This document shows, piece after piece, positions 50,201 to 61,800 of a DNA stretch of 64,000 nt. This DNA is from Aricia agestis. Lineage: Eukaryota; Arthropoda; Insecta; Lepidoptera; Lycaenidae. Positions within the stretch are counted from its first letter, which is position 1; the number at the start of each line of letters is the position of its first letter. The notes beneath the pieces were generated by a model that did no database searches, was not told the origin of the DNA, and saw only the letters and a program-made list of their open reading frames with translations. Both the position numbers and the translations under genes were made by a program. The DNA lies in NCBI RefSeq assembly GCF_905147365.1, contig NC_056416.1:20001-84000 (forward strand), written 5' to 3'.

Positions 50201-50629
50201 TGCTTTTTTTTTTTTATTAATTTATAGTCTATCAAAAAAGTGAAGAAATTTTAAAAAGTTTGTCCTTGGATCAGTGCGTTTATATTTTTACTAAAATTTT
50301 TGTTATTTTACCGATGGCTTGACTTCGTATGTGCTAATTTAGTTAATAATTAGACAATAAATAAGATTTGTGATAGAATAGAATACAACATGGCTTGATT
50401 TTCGATATTTAATCAACATAGAAATTAGTAGATTTGACGTTTAGTGATGTACTTTTTTATCGAATTCAAAAAATATAAGGTGAAAAATGTCGGATCTACT
50501 GGCCGCCACACCGACTGGGACCTCACCGTTCAAAGCATTAATATTATTATTATGTAATTTATAAAACAATAAAAATATATATAATTATATATATTTATTA
50601 TTTTTTATATATATATATATATATATATA

Positions 50630-50989
<360 letters not shown>

Positions 50990-51139
50990 TATGGTCAGTC
51001 CATAGACGGACCCAATTTTATAAAAAAAAAAAACTTAATAGCTCACTTATAACATCTTACTTATCGATATTTAATATCAACCGAGTGTCCCATCACTATA
51101 GACCGCCATGTTTAGTTTTAACACAGATTAAGTAGGGTA

Positions 51140-52740
51140 CAGGGATGTTGCGGATCCCGATTTTTTCACATCCGCGGATGTAAATGCGGATGCGGATTTA
51201 TAGAGGTTCACATCCGCGGATGCGGATGTTTCAGTTCCTACATAAATCTAGATTATAAAATGAAAAAGTATTATTTTAATTTTTATTTATCGTTCGATCG
51301 TAGATTCTTGGAAATCTATTGTTCTAGCGGCCACAGTTCAAGCGTTAATGTGTTACAAAATATAATATTACAGGTTCCCTAGAACAATTTTTTTTATTAA
51401 TATCAAGCAAATTTTTCGTGAGTAGCTTCATTTTGTATCGCATTTTGAATAGAGCAATCGATATTTTAGGACCATCAAATCGAAATATTAAATTATATTT
51501 ATCTCTGTTAGCTACCACTTTCGCTGAGGAAATTGTTGTTCGTTTTATTAAAATGAAGCTGCTTTTAATTTATTGAACGACAAATTACCTTGACAGTAAT
51601 AATAAAAATTGTTCTGGGAACCTTTACTATAATAATACTTTTGTATTAAAGAGATAATAATTTTAAATGAAAATTACATTAATTCTACTGCATTAACCTC
51701 TATCACTTGTTGGTAAGTACCTACATGAAGTTATAAATAGGAGCATAAAGCATTATACATAAATTATTAAAAAGTAATAATGCCGCTTTTTATTAAGTAT
51801 GAAGCACAAACGTTGTTATTAATTTACACAAGAAAATTCCACTTCAATAAGCCACTTCAATAAACGCGTCAGATCCTGTCACCGTTTTTAGGGTTTCGTA
51901 ATCAACAAGGAACCCTTATATTTCGGTCCATCTGTCCATCTGTCTGCCTGTTTCTCCGCGGTTTCGCTCAGAGAATAGCCTACAAAGCCGAAATTTAGCA
52001 TGAATGCACATTATAAACGATGTCGACAAAACGGTATATAAAATCTTTAAAAAATATATGGGACCTCCCTTAAAATCGAGCGGGGATAATTCTTTTTTTT
52101 TTTCACGTCCACTCCACTGTGTAGTGACGTTGGATAGGGTTTTTAAAACTATTACGAATATTCCAAGATCATTTTCCGATTTAGGGATCCGTTTGTGAAA
52201 TATGAAGTTTTAAAGTGGAAGGAATCGTTAGTGTCCAGTGTCTCCCCCTTCTACCACCTATTAGGTAAACGGTTGATTCTGAAAAATATGTGGAAAAATT
52301 CACGGGAGTAGGAAATATGCTAAATTTAAAAAGAAAATTATCACGGCTAAGAAGACTTCATAAGTGAGTAAGTACAGAGGAATTTTTCATTCAAATCCCT
52401 TTGAATGTTAACTGAGATGATGTTGTTAGTAGTGTAAAACATGTTATAATTGTACATTCATTGACGATACAAAACTTATCAAAAACTGGCGATACTACGG
52501 AACCCTCTATTGTGCGTGGCCAATACGCACTTGGCCGGCTCCCATTGGTTATTTGTCACGCGCAAACGGCACGCGCCATTCACACGTCCTGCCGCTTTTA
52601 GTTTTTTATTCTTGCCGCAATTCGTATGACATTCGCATCCGCATAAAAATCCGCATTGTATTATTGCAAATGCGGATATCCAAATATGTGCGGATGCTCC
52701 GCATTTGCGGATGCGGATGTGGATATCCGCAACATCCCTG
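51140..52740. mobile_element. hAT-like non-autonomous element 2 (1.6 kb)
   Basis: Ends CAGGGATGTTGCGGAT / ATCCGCAACATCCCTG are a perfect 16-bp inverted repeat, flanked by an exact 8-bp duplication GTAGGGTA (51,132-51,139; 52,741-52,748). Subterminal CATCCGCGGATG and GCGGATGCGGAT words fill both ends. No transposase frame. A dispersed GGGTTTCGTA...GCCAAGTG-type element lies inside (~51,888-52,535). Confidence 0.85.
51888..52535 (-). repeat. Dispersed GGTTCCGTA/CGGCCAAGTG element inside the hAT-like element
   Basis: Reads on minus from GCCGGCCAAGTGCGTATTGG through GAGGGTTCCGTAG to ATTACGAAACCCTA on the far side. Same family as at 33.1, 41.4, 55.5 and 59.8 kb. Confidence 0.6.
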
Positions 52741-53036
52741 GTAGGGTAGGACTAGTACATTCATACACTGTACAGTACTAGTCATTGGACAGAGCATAAA
52801 AACACAATATTTAATAAGGTTGCCTTAAAAACTGCCTGTTTTTTAAGTAATAGAACGCCTGATTTTTAAGAAAAACTGGTAGTTTTTAAAGCAACCTTAA
52901 TAAATAAAGTGTTTTTGTGCTCTGTCCAATGACTAGTACAAGTACTGTCCAATCACTAGTTCACTTTTGATTGTCTATACTCTATAGTCTATATTCTATA
53001 ATAGTTTATTCATTATTGTTATCTATTATTTTTCAG

Positions 53037-53162
53037 AAACTACAAAACGTAAAAACTGCCAATAATTTCGTTATAAATATATCTGAAAAAGAATACGAAG
53101 AAATAAAACCGAAAATTATATATTTATTTGCTCACTTTTCTAATTTTGTAGTGATCTTATAG
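53037..53162 (+). CDS. Unassigned acceptor-led frame (possible terminal exon)
   Basis: TTTTTCAG precedes 41 codons (KLQNVKTANNFVINISEKEY... to TAG). It could be the last exon of an upstream gene, perhaps the coilin-like gene, but no similarity or upstream partner was established. Confidence 0.2.
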   Translation, partial: KLQNVKTANNFVINISEKEYEEIKPKIIYLFAHFSNFVVIL

Positions 53163-53325
53163 TTATTTTATTCTGTAATCTGTGAGTCTATTCTCTGGTA
53201 ATCGCGTAACAATAACATGAAGCTTTGAATTGTGACGCTATGGTGTAGAAGACTGGACACTGAGCTGGGCTCGGTCCGTCAGAGAGCGATCGTGTGAGGC
53301 GCGAGGAGAGAAGAGAGCCAGTGCG

Positions 53326-56300
53326 ATGTCGAACGTGGAGAACGTGTGCCCGCAGGTACTGCGCGGCGTGGGGCGGGAGCTGCGGCGGCTGGCGGCGCAT
53401 CCGCCCGCGGGCATCAAGCTGCTGCTGCGTGACGACGACTTCACCGACGTCGTGGCGCTTATCGAAGGCCCGGGTACGCTCAAAACATTTTTAATTCTTA
53501 TTAAGTAGGCCCATCATACAGCAAAACCATCATCTGTGTGCCGAGATGGCTACCTACTATTGAGTTTTAAATTAAAATAATGAATAAATCTCCTTAGAAG
53601 TAGCCGCACAGGTTCCACCTATTCAGGTATTCACCTATTCAATTTCCAATGGTCCAAAGACAACATGCCTTAAGTTTAGAGTAATATTATGTCATGTTTC
53701 TATAAAATCTATACAAATACTGTAGAAATGTTTCTATTTTTGTATATTAGTTTTGACATCACATAAGTTCTGGATGAACTGTACAGGTTGCAAGAAAACA
53801 ACTACTAAGTGATGGTACTTTAGGGTGTGTATGTATCCCTTATTCGCGCAACAATATAATAAATAGCATTTCCGAGAATCCCCGATCGAAGGCTTAAAAT
53901 ACTGTATCATAAAAAAAAATGTATCAGCCCTAGTACTACAGTAAAGGAGGCAAATTGAATGATCTCGATCATGAGCCCATTTTTTTTTTATGAAATAAGG
54001 GGGCAATGAGCAAACGGGTCACCTGATGGAAAGCAACTTCCATCGCCCATGGACACTCGCAGCATCAGAAGAGCTGCAGGTGCGTTGCCGGCCTTTTAAG
54101 AGGGAATAGGGTAATAAGGGAGGGTAGGAATTGGGGAGGGTAGGGAAGGGAATAGGGTAGGGGATTGGGCCTCCAGTAAACTCACTCACTCGGCGAAACA
54201 CAGCGCTAGCGGTGTTTTACGCCAGTTTTCTGTGAGAACGTGGTATTTCTCCGGTCGAGCCGACCCATTCGTGCTGAAGCATGGCTCTCCCACGTTTAAA
54301 ATATTATCCACGATATTTTCTTATGTGTGTTCAACGATTACTTCGCCACTTGTGAACCAATTTTCAAAATTTTTCTTTTGTTGTATGGGGTATATTTTGT
54401 TACGATTGATCCGGTTCCGAGTAGGTACCAGGTTCACAAAAGTGGTGGTTTGATGATGGGAACCATGAGGAAATAAAAAAAAATATATGAACTAGCCAAT
54501 TCCATACATAAAAACTAAGTTTTCTGGATATAATATTATATAGATTTTTGATTAATTTTATAAGCACGATAATTGGGTCCCAGTAATAAAGCATTAAGGT
54601 ACAAAACCACTTTTAACCGCAGGGAAACGTTTTATTCCTATGGATAAGGAAGTTTGCGGAAACAGCTATTTAGAAATATTTTCGAAAGAAACAACTTAGA
54701 TAAAAATCGTTAGTGGATTAGTAATACTTTGATGTCAACGTAAGTATTTTTCTACATTATTGTTTAAAAAAATTACGAGAACTTGAAAGTTTAAAATAAT
54801 ATAGAATAATATGGGCCCTTAATATTACTTCTTTATTTTCTTAAAAGTTTACTACTAAAAAGCCCGGCCGTACATTATCCGAATTTCTGATCAGAAAAAT
54901 ACATTTTGACATGTCAGAATTCTGATAGTATGCAGGCTCCACAACAAAATGTATGAACATAGTGCGTTCCGGCGGGGGTCCGGCGGGCGTATAGCCGGGC
55001 TAAAAAAGAAGACAGCCCCTACTTTTTTCAATTTAGAGATTATTCAGAAATGAAGCCTATAGGCTTGTTTATGTGGAAAATTAGGACAGTTTTGTTCGGA
55101 GTACAATCTTCTAAAGTATAATTTGAGGGAGATACAAGCGCTTTCTAAATGACACGACTCACGTGTCATACGCCACATGTTAAAAACCCGTATAAGACGC
55201 AGCTGCCGTGTAATCCGCAATGAATGCACTTTTATAAAAGGTTGACGGCCCCTACTTTTTTTCAATTCACAGAATATTCAAAGGCGAAGCCCATAGGCTT
55301 GTTGTATGTGGAAAATTAAGATGATTTTGTTTAGAGTAAAACCTTCTAAAGTGTAATTTGAGGGAGATACAAGAGTTTTTTAAATGACACGGCTCATGTG
55401 TCATACGCCACACGTTAAAAACATGTATGACACGGCTCCCATGTCATCCGCACTGAATCGGTTAAAGTACAAATATAACTAAGGATATTTATTTATTTTA
55501 TTTATATTTTGTGATATTATGAAAACGAGCAAAAAAAGGCCAAAAAATTATGTTTGTTGTATGGGAGCCCCCCTTAAAAATTAATTTTAATTTTGTTTAT
55601 AGTATTTGTTGCTATAGCGGCAACAGAAATACACAATCTGTGAAAATTTCAGAAGTCTAGCTATAGCGGTTCTTGAGATATAGCCTGGAGACAGACAGAC
55701 AGACATCAAAGTCTCAGTAATAGGGTCCCGTTTTTACCCTTTGGGTATGGAATCCTAAAAAGAACTGCTTCATGATGGATTTACTTTCCTAATTTATGTA
55801 CTTATACTACTACTTCTTATACCTCTGCCTCATGACCTCGAATAGATCATAGAGGCTGAGAGTGTTATAATGTAGTCAATGTGGTGTTTTGCAGCCGGAA
55901 CGCCGTACGCGGGCGGGGTGTTCCGAGTGCGGTTGGCGCTAGGGCGCGAGTTCCCGGCCGCGCCGCCGCGCGCCTACTTCCTCACCAAGATCTTCCACCC
56001 CAACGTGTCGGCCGGCGGCGAGGTGTGCGTCAACACGCTCAAGCGCGACTGGCGGCCCGAGCTGGGGCTGGAGCACGCGCTGCTGGCCGTCAAGTGCCTG
56101 CTCATCGCGCCCAACCCTGACTCCGCGCTCAACGCCGACGCCGCGGCGCTGCTGCACGAGCGCTACGACGACTACGCGGCGCGCGCCCGCCTCTACACCG
56201 ACATCCACGCGCGTCCCCAGTCCGCCCAGTCGCAGCAGGAGGCGGAGGGCGCGGAGGGCCGCATCCCGGAGGCGGACGCGGCCGAGGCGCCGGCCGGCGG

Positions 56301-56403
56301 CGAGGCTGCGGAGGGGCCGCGCGCCAAGCGCGAGCGACGGGGCGCGGGGGCGGGCGCCGGGGGCGCGGCGCGCGACCGCCGCCGCATCCTCAAGCGCTTA
56401 TGA
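53326..56403 (+). CDS. Ubiquitin-conjugating enzyme E2 S
   Basis: Exon 1 53,326-53,473 (MSNVENVCPQVLRGVGRELR) and exon 2 55,895-56,403 (donor GTACGC, acceptor TTTTGCAG, phase 1) give 218 residues, close to the 222 of human UBE2S. E2 fold landmarks: GTPYAGGVFR at 51-60, FLTKIFHPNV at 78-87 with the HPN motif, catalytic Cys94 in GGEVCVNTLKRDW, and AARARLYTDIH closing the UBC domain near 150. A low-complexity Ala/Glu/Gly linker follows, then a basic end RRRILKRL. In the family this E2 elongates Lys11-linked ubiquitin chains on APC/C substrates in mitosis, and its C-terminal Leu-Arg-rich tail docks on APC/C; ILKRL fits that role. Exon 2 is extremely GC-rich against an AT-rich intron. Start chosen because SNVEN is the conserved N-terminus. 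Confidence 0.95.
53500..53980. other. UBE2S intron, proximal part
   Basis: AT-rich intron DNA. ACTTTAGGGTGTGTATG at ~53,817 is a decayed relic of the palindromic MITE family at 50.6 and 60.2 kb. Confidence 0.5.
53985..54300 (+). repeat. Dispersed lepidopteran repeat in UBE2S intron
   Basis: Contains AACGGGTCACCTGATGGAAA, GCATCAGAAGAGCTGCAGGT, a GGGAATAGGG-rich middle and the end AAGCATGGCTCTCCCACG also seen at 27.1 kb. I recognise this string as widespread in moth and butterfly genomes; its class is not clear from this copy. Confidence 0.7.
55010..55465. repeat. ~235-bp tandem duplication in UBE2S intron
   Basis: GCCCCTACTTTTTTCAATT at ~55,014 recurs at ~55,249 followed by parallel sequence (AAGCC-ATAGGCTTGTT, TAATTTGAGGGAGATACAAG, GTGTCATACGCCACA). 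Divergence about 15%, so an old duplication. Confidence 0.75.
55510..55760 (+). repeat. Dispersed element fragment in UBE2S intron
   Basis: TTGTATGGGAGCCCCCCTTA ... GACAGACAGACAGACATC ... GGGTCCCGTTTTTACCCTTT, the same family as 41.4 and 59.8-61.1 kb, ending ~130 bp before UBE2S exon 2. Confidence 0.7.
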
Positions 56404-56960
56404 GCGGCGCGCCGGCGACCGGCAAAGCGCCCGGCGCGGCGACCCGCACCCTCCACCGCGATATGTTCCACCGTACGAGTTTCACGACATAGGACTGTAA
56501 AAAAATGTTATTTAGATTTATTTGATAAGAATAAATTATGTGAATTTTAGTACTAATGTATTTTCAAGATTGGTGACTCTTCCTCTGTCTTTTTAGCTTT
56601 TACGAGTTTTAGTTTTAAACCAGAAACCAATATTTTAAATTGTAAAAATATTGTTTTCCTTAAATCAAGTCTATTTCAAATTTTTACATTCTAAATGGAG
56701 TCTGACTCCTACGAGAAGTAAATTATGTTTGCTAAATAATTTACTGTTTACTCAAACAATAATTACTGAATATTGTTGAAAATATAATCTGTACATTTGT
56801 AATACAGAGTATATATATAATAGTATGGATTATTAAGAATTGAGGAGAGAGGATCGACAAAGGCTTAGCCTGCTGGCCAAGTCTTCCTCGTTGTCTACTC
56901 TTCCATAATATATCTGTCATCAGGTTACTGTCAAAAATAATGTCGTAAAAACCACTGCAT
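56404..56960 (+). promoter_or_regulatory. UBE2S 3' UTR and flank
   Basis: AATAAA at ~56,530 about 130 bp after the stop is a likely polyadenylation signal. The rest is AT-rich with no further gene. Confidence 0.45.
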
Positions 56961-56963
56961 TAA

Positions 56964-57446
56964 GAGGAGTCCACACCGCAGTTTTTCCATACAAACGTTA
57001 TCCCCTGTATCCTCCCTGGATAATTCCGGTAGAGTTATGATTTTTTCCTGAATATCTATGGCCACTATTAGCATGTCTCTATGTTTTCTTTTTTTCATAA
57101 TTTTATTATTAAAAAAGATAAGAACGTCCAAAAACCCAAAAAAATGGCCCGATTTTCCTTTGTGTTCAAACACCCAGAAAACAAAATTGGGTAGAATATA
57201 CAAAATAACTAAAACATAGAAACACAGCTCAAGCCTTGCTTTAATTCTTAATGAAGAAAATACTTAAATCGGTTAAGTTTTGGAGAAGGAATCAGCGGAC
57301 AACGAATCGAATATTTTCTGTTCTTTTATTAGAACTGTTGTCGTGCTGTCTCTATCGCGCTCTGCGGTGGGAGACTTGAGATTGGTGAGACAGCAATACA
57401 TTTTCAAATACCTATTTTCAATTTATCTCGCCCCTGGTGTATCCTC
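56964..57446. mobile_element. Possible TTAA-flanked (piggyBac-like) MITE
   Basis: GAGGAGTCCACACC and GGTGTATCCTC are short imperfect inverted ends flanked by TTAA (56,960-56,963; 57,447-57,450). No transposase. Confidence 0.45.
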
Positions 57447-57554
57447 TTAATTACTTCATTTATTAAGTTTTTTAACTTGTTTATTGGAGAACAACATAAT
57501 AATAAGGGAGTGCCTCCGCTGCCGGCGCCGTTTTCCGAAGTTTGCCGAAGTCAC

Positions 57555-57600
57555 GCGATGTTTGCCGAATAGGCTCCGGCGCCTATTCGGCAAACATCGC
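57555..57600. repeat. Perfect 20-bp hairpin
   Basis: GCGATGTTTGCCGAATAGGC, a 6-nt loop, and the exact complement. Nearby GTTTGCCGAAG words suggest a small palindromic element. Confidence 0.7.
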
Positions 57601-57710
57601 TTGTCAAATAACAGAATAATGATCAAGTTATGAATTATTAGGATAAAAATCTATTAGCACTAAAAATACAATCTAAAATATACAGATATATACAAACTTT
57701 AAATATAAAA

Positions 57711-58076
57711 CTATAAAAAAAAAACTTGCCCATCTGGCAGAGTGCCCAGCAAACTGAAAACATTGCCACGTTGGATGGCAATTATTGCTATCCGCTGTGC
57801 CAGGTAGCTCCCGCCTCTGGGGTCTCGGGTGGCTTTAACAAGCTTCTTAGATATTCCTCTAAAAAGCTTATGTGCCCCCGGACCCCATGCGCCTAGAGTT
57901 TCCACCCCAAACTGTTTAAATATTATGAAATCTCTGCTGAGGTTCTCATATCTGCGCCACTTTAAGTTTTCTGCCTGGTTTGCGGCTGCGCCCGCACAGC
58001 TCGAGGTGCTCTGAATAATATGGGACGAGGCGAGTGTGTCGACACAAGTAGCGTTCCACACAAGGGCCCGTCCCAC
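57711..58076 (-). pseudogene. Retroelement-derived 121-codon frame
   Basis: MGRALVWNATCVDTLASSHI ... ENLSRDFIIFKQFGVETLGA ... RGGSYLAQRIAIIAIQRGNV. I recognise this as a repeated C-terminal segment of retroelement polyproteins widespread in Lepidoptera and other invertebrates (pattern GRxLVWDxTCVDTxA, SYLxQRIxIAIQRGN). Isolated here without RT, hence a fragment. Confidence 0.65.
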
Positions 58077-58079
58077 ATT

Positions 58080-58810
58080 TCATGGGTCCAGGGTCATTCC
58101 ATCGGGTCTCTTGTATTTTAACTTTACTGTATTTTAGAAATCGAAAAAAAAATATTTTCTTAAAAAAATTCGGCAGTAGTAGGCGGCAGTATTTTCAGTC
58201 TTGCTCCACTTCCCGGCCCATTATAGTAGTAGAGCAGAAATATTCCATACAATATATTTAGCCATTTAGACAAAATATTTAAAAAATCAAAATTCTCTGA
58301 AGAAATCAAGTTGAAAAAAGTATTTTGATATGTTTGCAAATATATTTTTTTTCGTTTTCAAAAATACAGTCGAAAAGCTCACAAACGAAGTAATCATTCC
58401 AGTTGTGAAATTATTTAAATATAATTTTTTTTCAATCTACAATCGGTTTCGAAGCACTGAATGCCGATCGTTCCGTTCGAGTGGCCTATAGTGGGCCTAT
58501 ATCTCGGCCGAGGGCACTGTCTCGCCAGTCGCCACTCTACCACAGAATAGATAATAGCACAAAGTAACTACAAGGTACTCTGTAGGTTCGATCGTGCCTA
58601 GGTTGAGCGGCTTTATGACACGTAACATTACTTAATTATTTACATATTTTCTTTTTTAAGCATGAAGTAGCAAAACAGCAGATTTTAGGTCGAAAATTTC
58701 ATTTCAGGCATTAAATGAAACAAAATTAAATTACGTAAAAATGTATATTACAAAACGATGAAACATAGACGAGAGGTAAGCGAGGCTCGAGTTGAACCGA
58801 GCGGCGAGCG
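58080..58810. other. Intergenic between UBE2S and aquaporin, no gene recognised
   Basis: AT-rich with a short GC-richer patch at 58,480-58,560. The right part would include the aquaporin 3' UTR (minus strand); AATAAA-like signals on minus are not distinctive. Confidence 0.45.
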
Positions 58811-58817
58811 GGCGCGC

Positions 58818-61800
58818 TCACGGCTCGGCCTTGTCCTGCAGCGGCAGCGCCTCGGTCAGGCGCGCGTCGGCTGGGGCGCGGGGGGCGGGAGGGCGCAGCG
58901 CGTACCGGTGCAGCAGCGTCGCCAGCGCCGACCCGCCCAGCGGACCCACCCAGTATACCTGCACACCGCACGCGTTCGTTTTATTAGGTGCATCGATTCG
59001 GTCGTGTGTGAAATTATAAGTCCCCCGGCCGCCATCTTAGAAAAGGGGGCGCAAACATTTTTTTCGCGATGTGTCGAAAACTATGCGTCCTACAAAGACA
59101 TAATTTACAGAAAATCGCTTTGCCTACCTAATCCATACTAATATTATAAATACGAAAGTGTGTCTCTCCGTCTGTTACTTCTTCACGAATCACGCCCAAA
59201 CCGCTAAACCGATTTTGCTGAAAGGTATGGAGATACTTTGAGTCCCGGGTAAGGACATATTAGGATACTTTTCGTCTCGGAAAAATGTAAGGGTCCCGGG
59301 CGGAGTTGTATGTATGTTTATCTAACTTTTCACCTACCCTAAATAAAAAAAAATAAAATCATAAAAATCTAAAGCTTTATTATTTTAAAATTTAAATTAT
59401 CGGTGCTTTATGTTTGTTCTGTTCACAGGTTCTGTTAATGTACCCCACATTAATTAATGTCCCCTATCTTAATCAGATCCGATGACATTCCAATACTAGA
59501 AAATAACTTTTTCAATGCATCAACGAAGATATCTGATTTTATACCATGACAACTAGAGACATATTGTGGGAAACCTATGCTTAACTGACACGCTCGAGCA
59601 TGTCGCAAAATCCCCTCTGGCACAGATGACAGAATAGATAATAGACAAGTACGAAGTCTCTGTTTTGATATTCACAAATGCCGCCGTTTTGTGCCTACAT
59701 AATTATTATTTACAAACGGACCGCACGCGAGCAGCTGACATTGAGCATTGACATCGGCCAAGTGCGAGTCGGACTCGCGTACGTAGGGTTCCGTACCATT
59801 ATAGAGCAAAATTAGGCAAAAAATTGTGTTTTTTGTATGGGAGCCCCCCTTATTTTTTTATTTTATTTTAATATTATTAAATATTAAAGTACACATATAA
59901 TTAAGGACTTTGAGAAAAATCAAGTACCTAACTGTTGTCATTTTTTATATAGAGCAAAAAAGGCCAAAAAAATCGTTTTTTGAGAGCCCTTAAGAGTCCA
60001 TATACGTGCCGAAATTTTGAAGAAAACGACAGAAATAATCTTAAATATAGATAAAATTCTATAAAAAAGAAAAGCAAATTGTGCCAAAAAACACGATTCA
60101 AAACAACCAAAATCTCACTGGCCGCAAGGCAGCCTTGATATAATGTGAGATTTAGGTTGTTTTGAATCGTGTTTTTTGGCACAATTTGCTTTTCTTTTTT
60201 TTTCTTTTTTCTCGAATTGGATAGAATTTTATCTACAGGGTGTAACAAAAATAAGTGATAATACTTTAGGGTGTGTACGTGTTCTCTGTACAGAGTTCAC
60301 TGTGAAAGTAGCAGCGCTGAAAGACCAAAATTTTTTTTCACTTTTGTATGGGGAAACTCGTGACGCTCGGGAGCTTGCCCATACAAAAGTTAAAAAAAAA
60401 TATTCGTCTTTCAGAGCTGCTACTTTCACAGTGAACTCTCCACAAGGAACACGTACACACCTAAAGTATTATCACTTATTTTTGTTACACACTGTATAGA
60501 TTATTTCTGTCGTTTTCTTTTTATGAATTACAGCTCCAAGTAGCCGAAATTAACAGCAATTCTTTGCCCATTTTCTCTAAAATTTTGCCGAGTTACATAT
60601 TTTTTTACTCAACTATTTCATATTAAAGTGGTAAAAAGTAATTCCAACATTGTATAGACGACTTTCTCAAGAGTACATTGTACTTTTTTCATACCGTTAA
60701 GACGTCAATACAATCCATAAACAGGTGATAATCTAAACCTTTTACAGCAAAAATCACAAAACTGTCGCGGGTTTGAGTTGGATTATTTAAAAATACTTAA
60801 AAAAAAAACAAAAATCTAGCTCCAACATTAGATTATAATTGAAATGATCTTACATGTTGTGCATTAAAACTTATAGAAATACTGTATTTTAATTGTTAAA
60901 TCACGTCTGTTAAATCAGCGAAATCGGCAAAATTTCGTATACGGACTCTTAAATATTAATTTTATTTTGTTTTTAGCATATTTTGTTGTTATAGCGGCAA
61001 CACATACACAATCTGTGAAAATTTCAGAATTCTAGCTATAGCGGTTCTTGAGTTACAGCCTGGAGACAGACGGGCAGACATCGAAGTCTCAGTAATAGGG
61101 TCCCGTTTTTACCCTTTGGGTAAGCCCTAACCCTAAAAAGTATAAAGTGCATCGTATTACCCAGTGGTCTGAGTTGAAGTGCTGCAGCAGCGCGGGCGCG
61201 AAGCTGCGCGCCGGGTTGAGGCTGGCGCCGGTCATCTCACCCTGAAAACATTCAAATACCATTTTATTGCACGACCTACGACTACTACCGACTACGTTAT
61301 ATGCTTGCGGCAGCCCCACGAGGATTCAGTCATCGATTCAATATTAAATACGTAAACTCAATGTAATTTTTACATTTGCGTTGATATCGTTTAACCATAG
61401 AGTAATAAATATCTGGTCTCTGGTTTAACTGAGGTTAAACAACTGAGGTTTTTACATCGATAGATGGCGCTTTAAAGCTCCTATAACAAAATTAGATTAA
61501 TTGTTTGGTCTTATATTATTATTTATCTAATTTGATCAGCTAGGTGATTGAATGACTAGCGCCACCTTAAATGAAAATGTATTTTAATAACTTTGCCGAA
61601 CGATTGAACCATCGTCGTCATTAAATCTTGAAAAGTATCAACGACTACTAGATGGCGCTTTTGGCGCACTCGAATCGTTTCGTTTTGTTTGTTCTACAAT
61701 ATTAGGTGGTCGCACTAGGTCACTAGCGCGGGACGGCGGCTCACCCCGGCGTAGATGAGTCCGGCGACGGTGAGGCCGAGCTTGACGGGGGCGGCGGGGT

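Larger units (their letters stand above)
59994..60948. mobile_element. piggyBac-like non-autonomous element flanked by TTAA
   Basis: Short inverted ends GAGTCCATATACG / CGTATACGGACTC (one mismatch) with TTAA on both sides (59,990-59,993; 60,949-60,952). The host repeat has a single TTAA at this point. The interior contains a large palindrome and a TA-flanked MITE. Confidence 0.65.
59755..61135 (+). repeat. Dispersed CGGCCAAGTGCGAGTCGG element, split by a TTAA insertion
   Basis: Head 59,757-59,993 (CGGCCAAGTGCGAGTCGGAC, TTGTATGGGAGCCCCCCTTA) and tail 60,949-61,135 (ATATTAATTTTATTTTG ... GGGTCCCGTTTTTACCCTTT) match the continuous copy at 55.5 kb in order. Everything between is a later insertion. 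Confidence 0.7.

Noticed and set aside
55939..56471. Minus-strand and alternative plus-strand frames over UBE2S exon 2
   Set aside because: Shadows of a GC-rich exon; only one frame gives the E2 fold.
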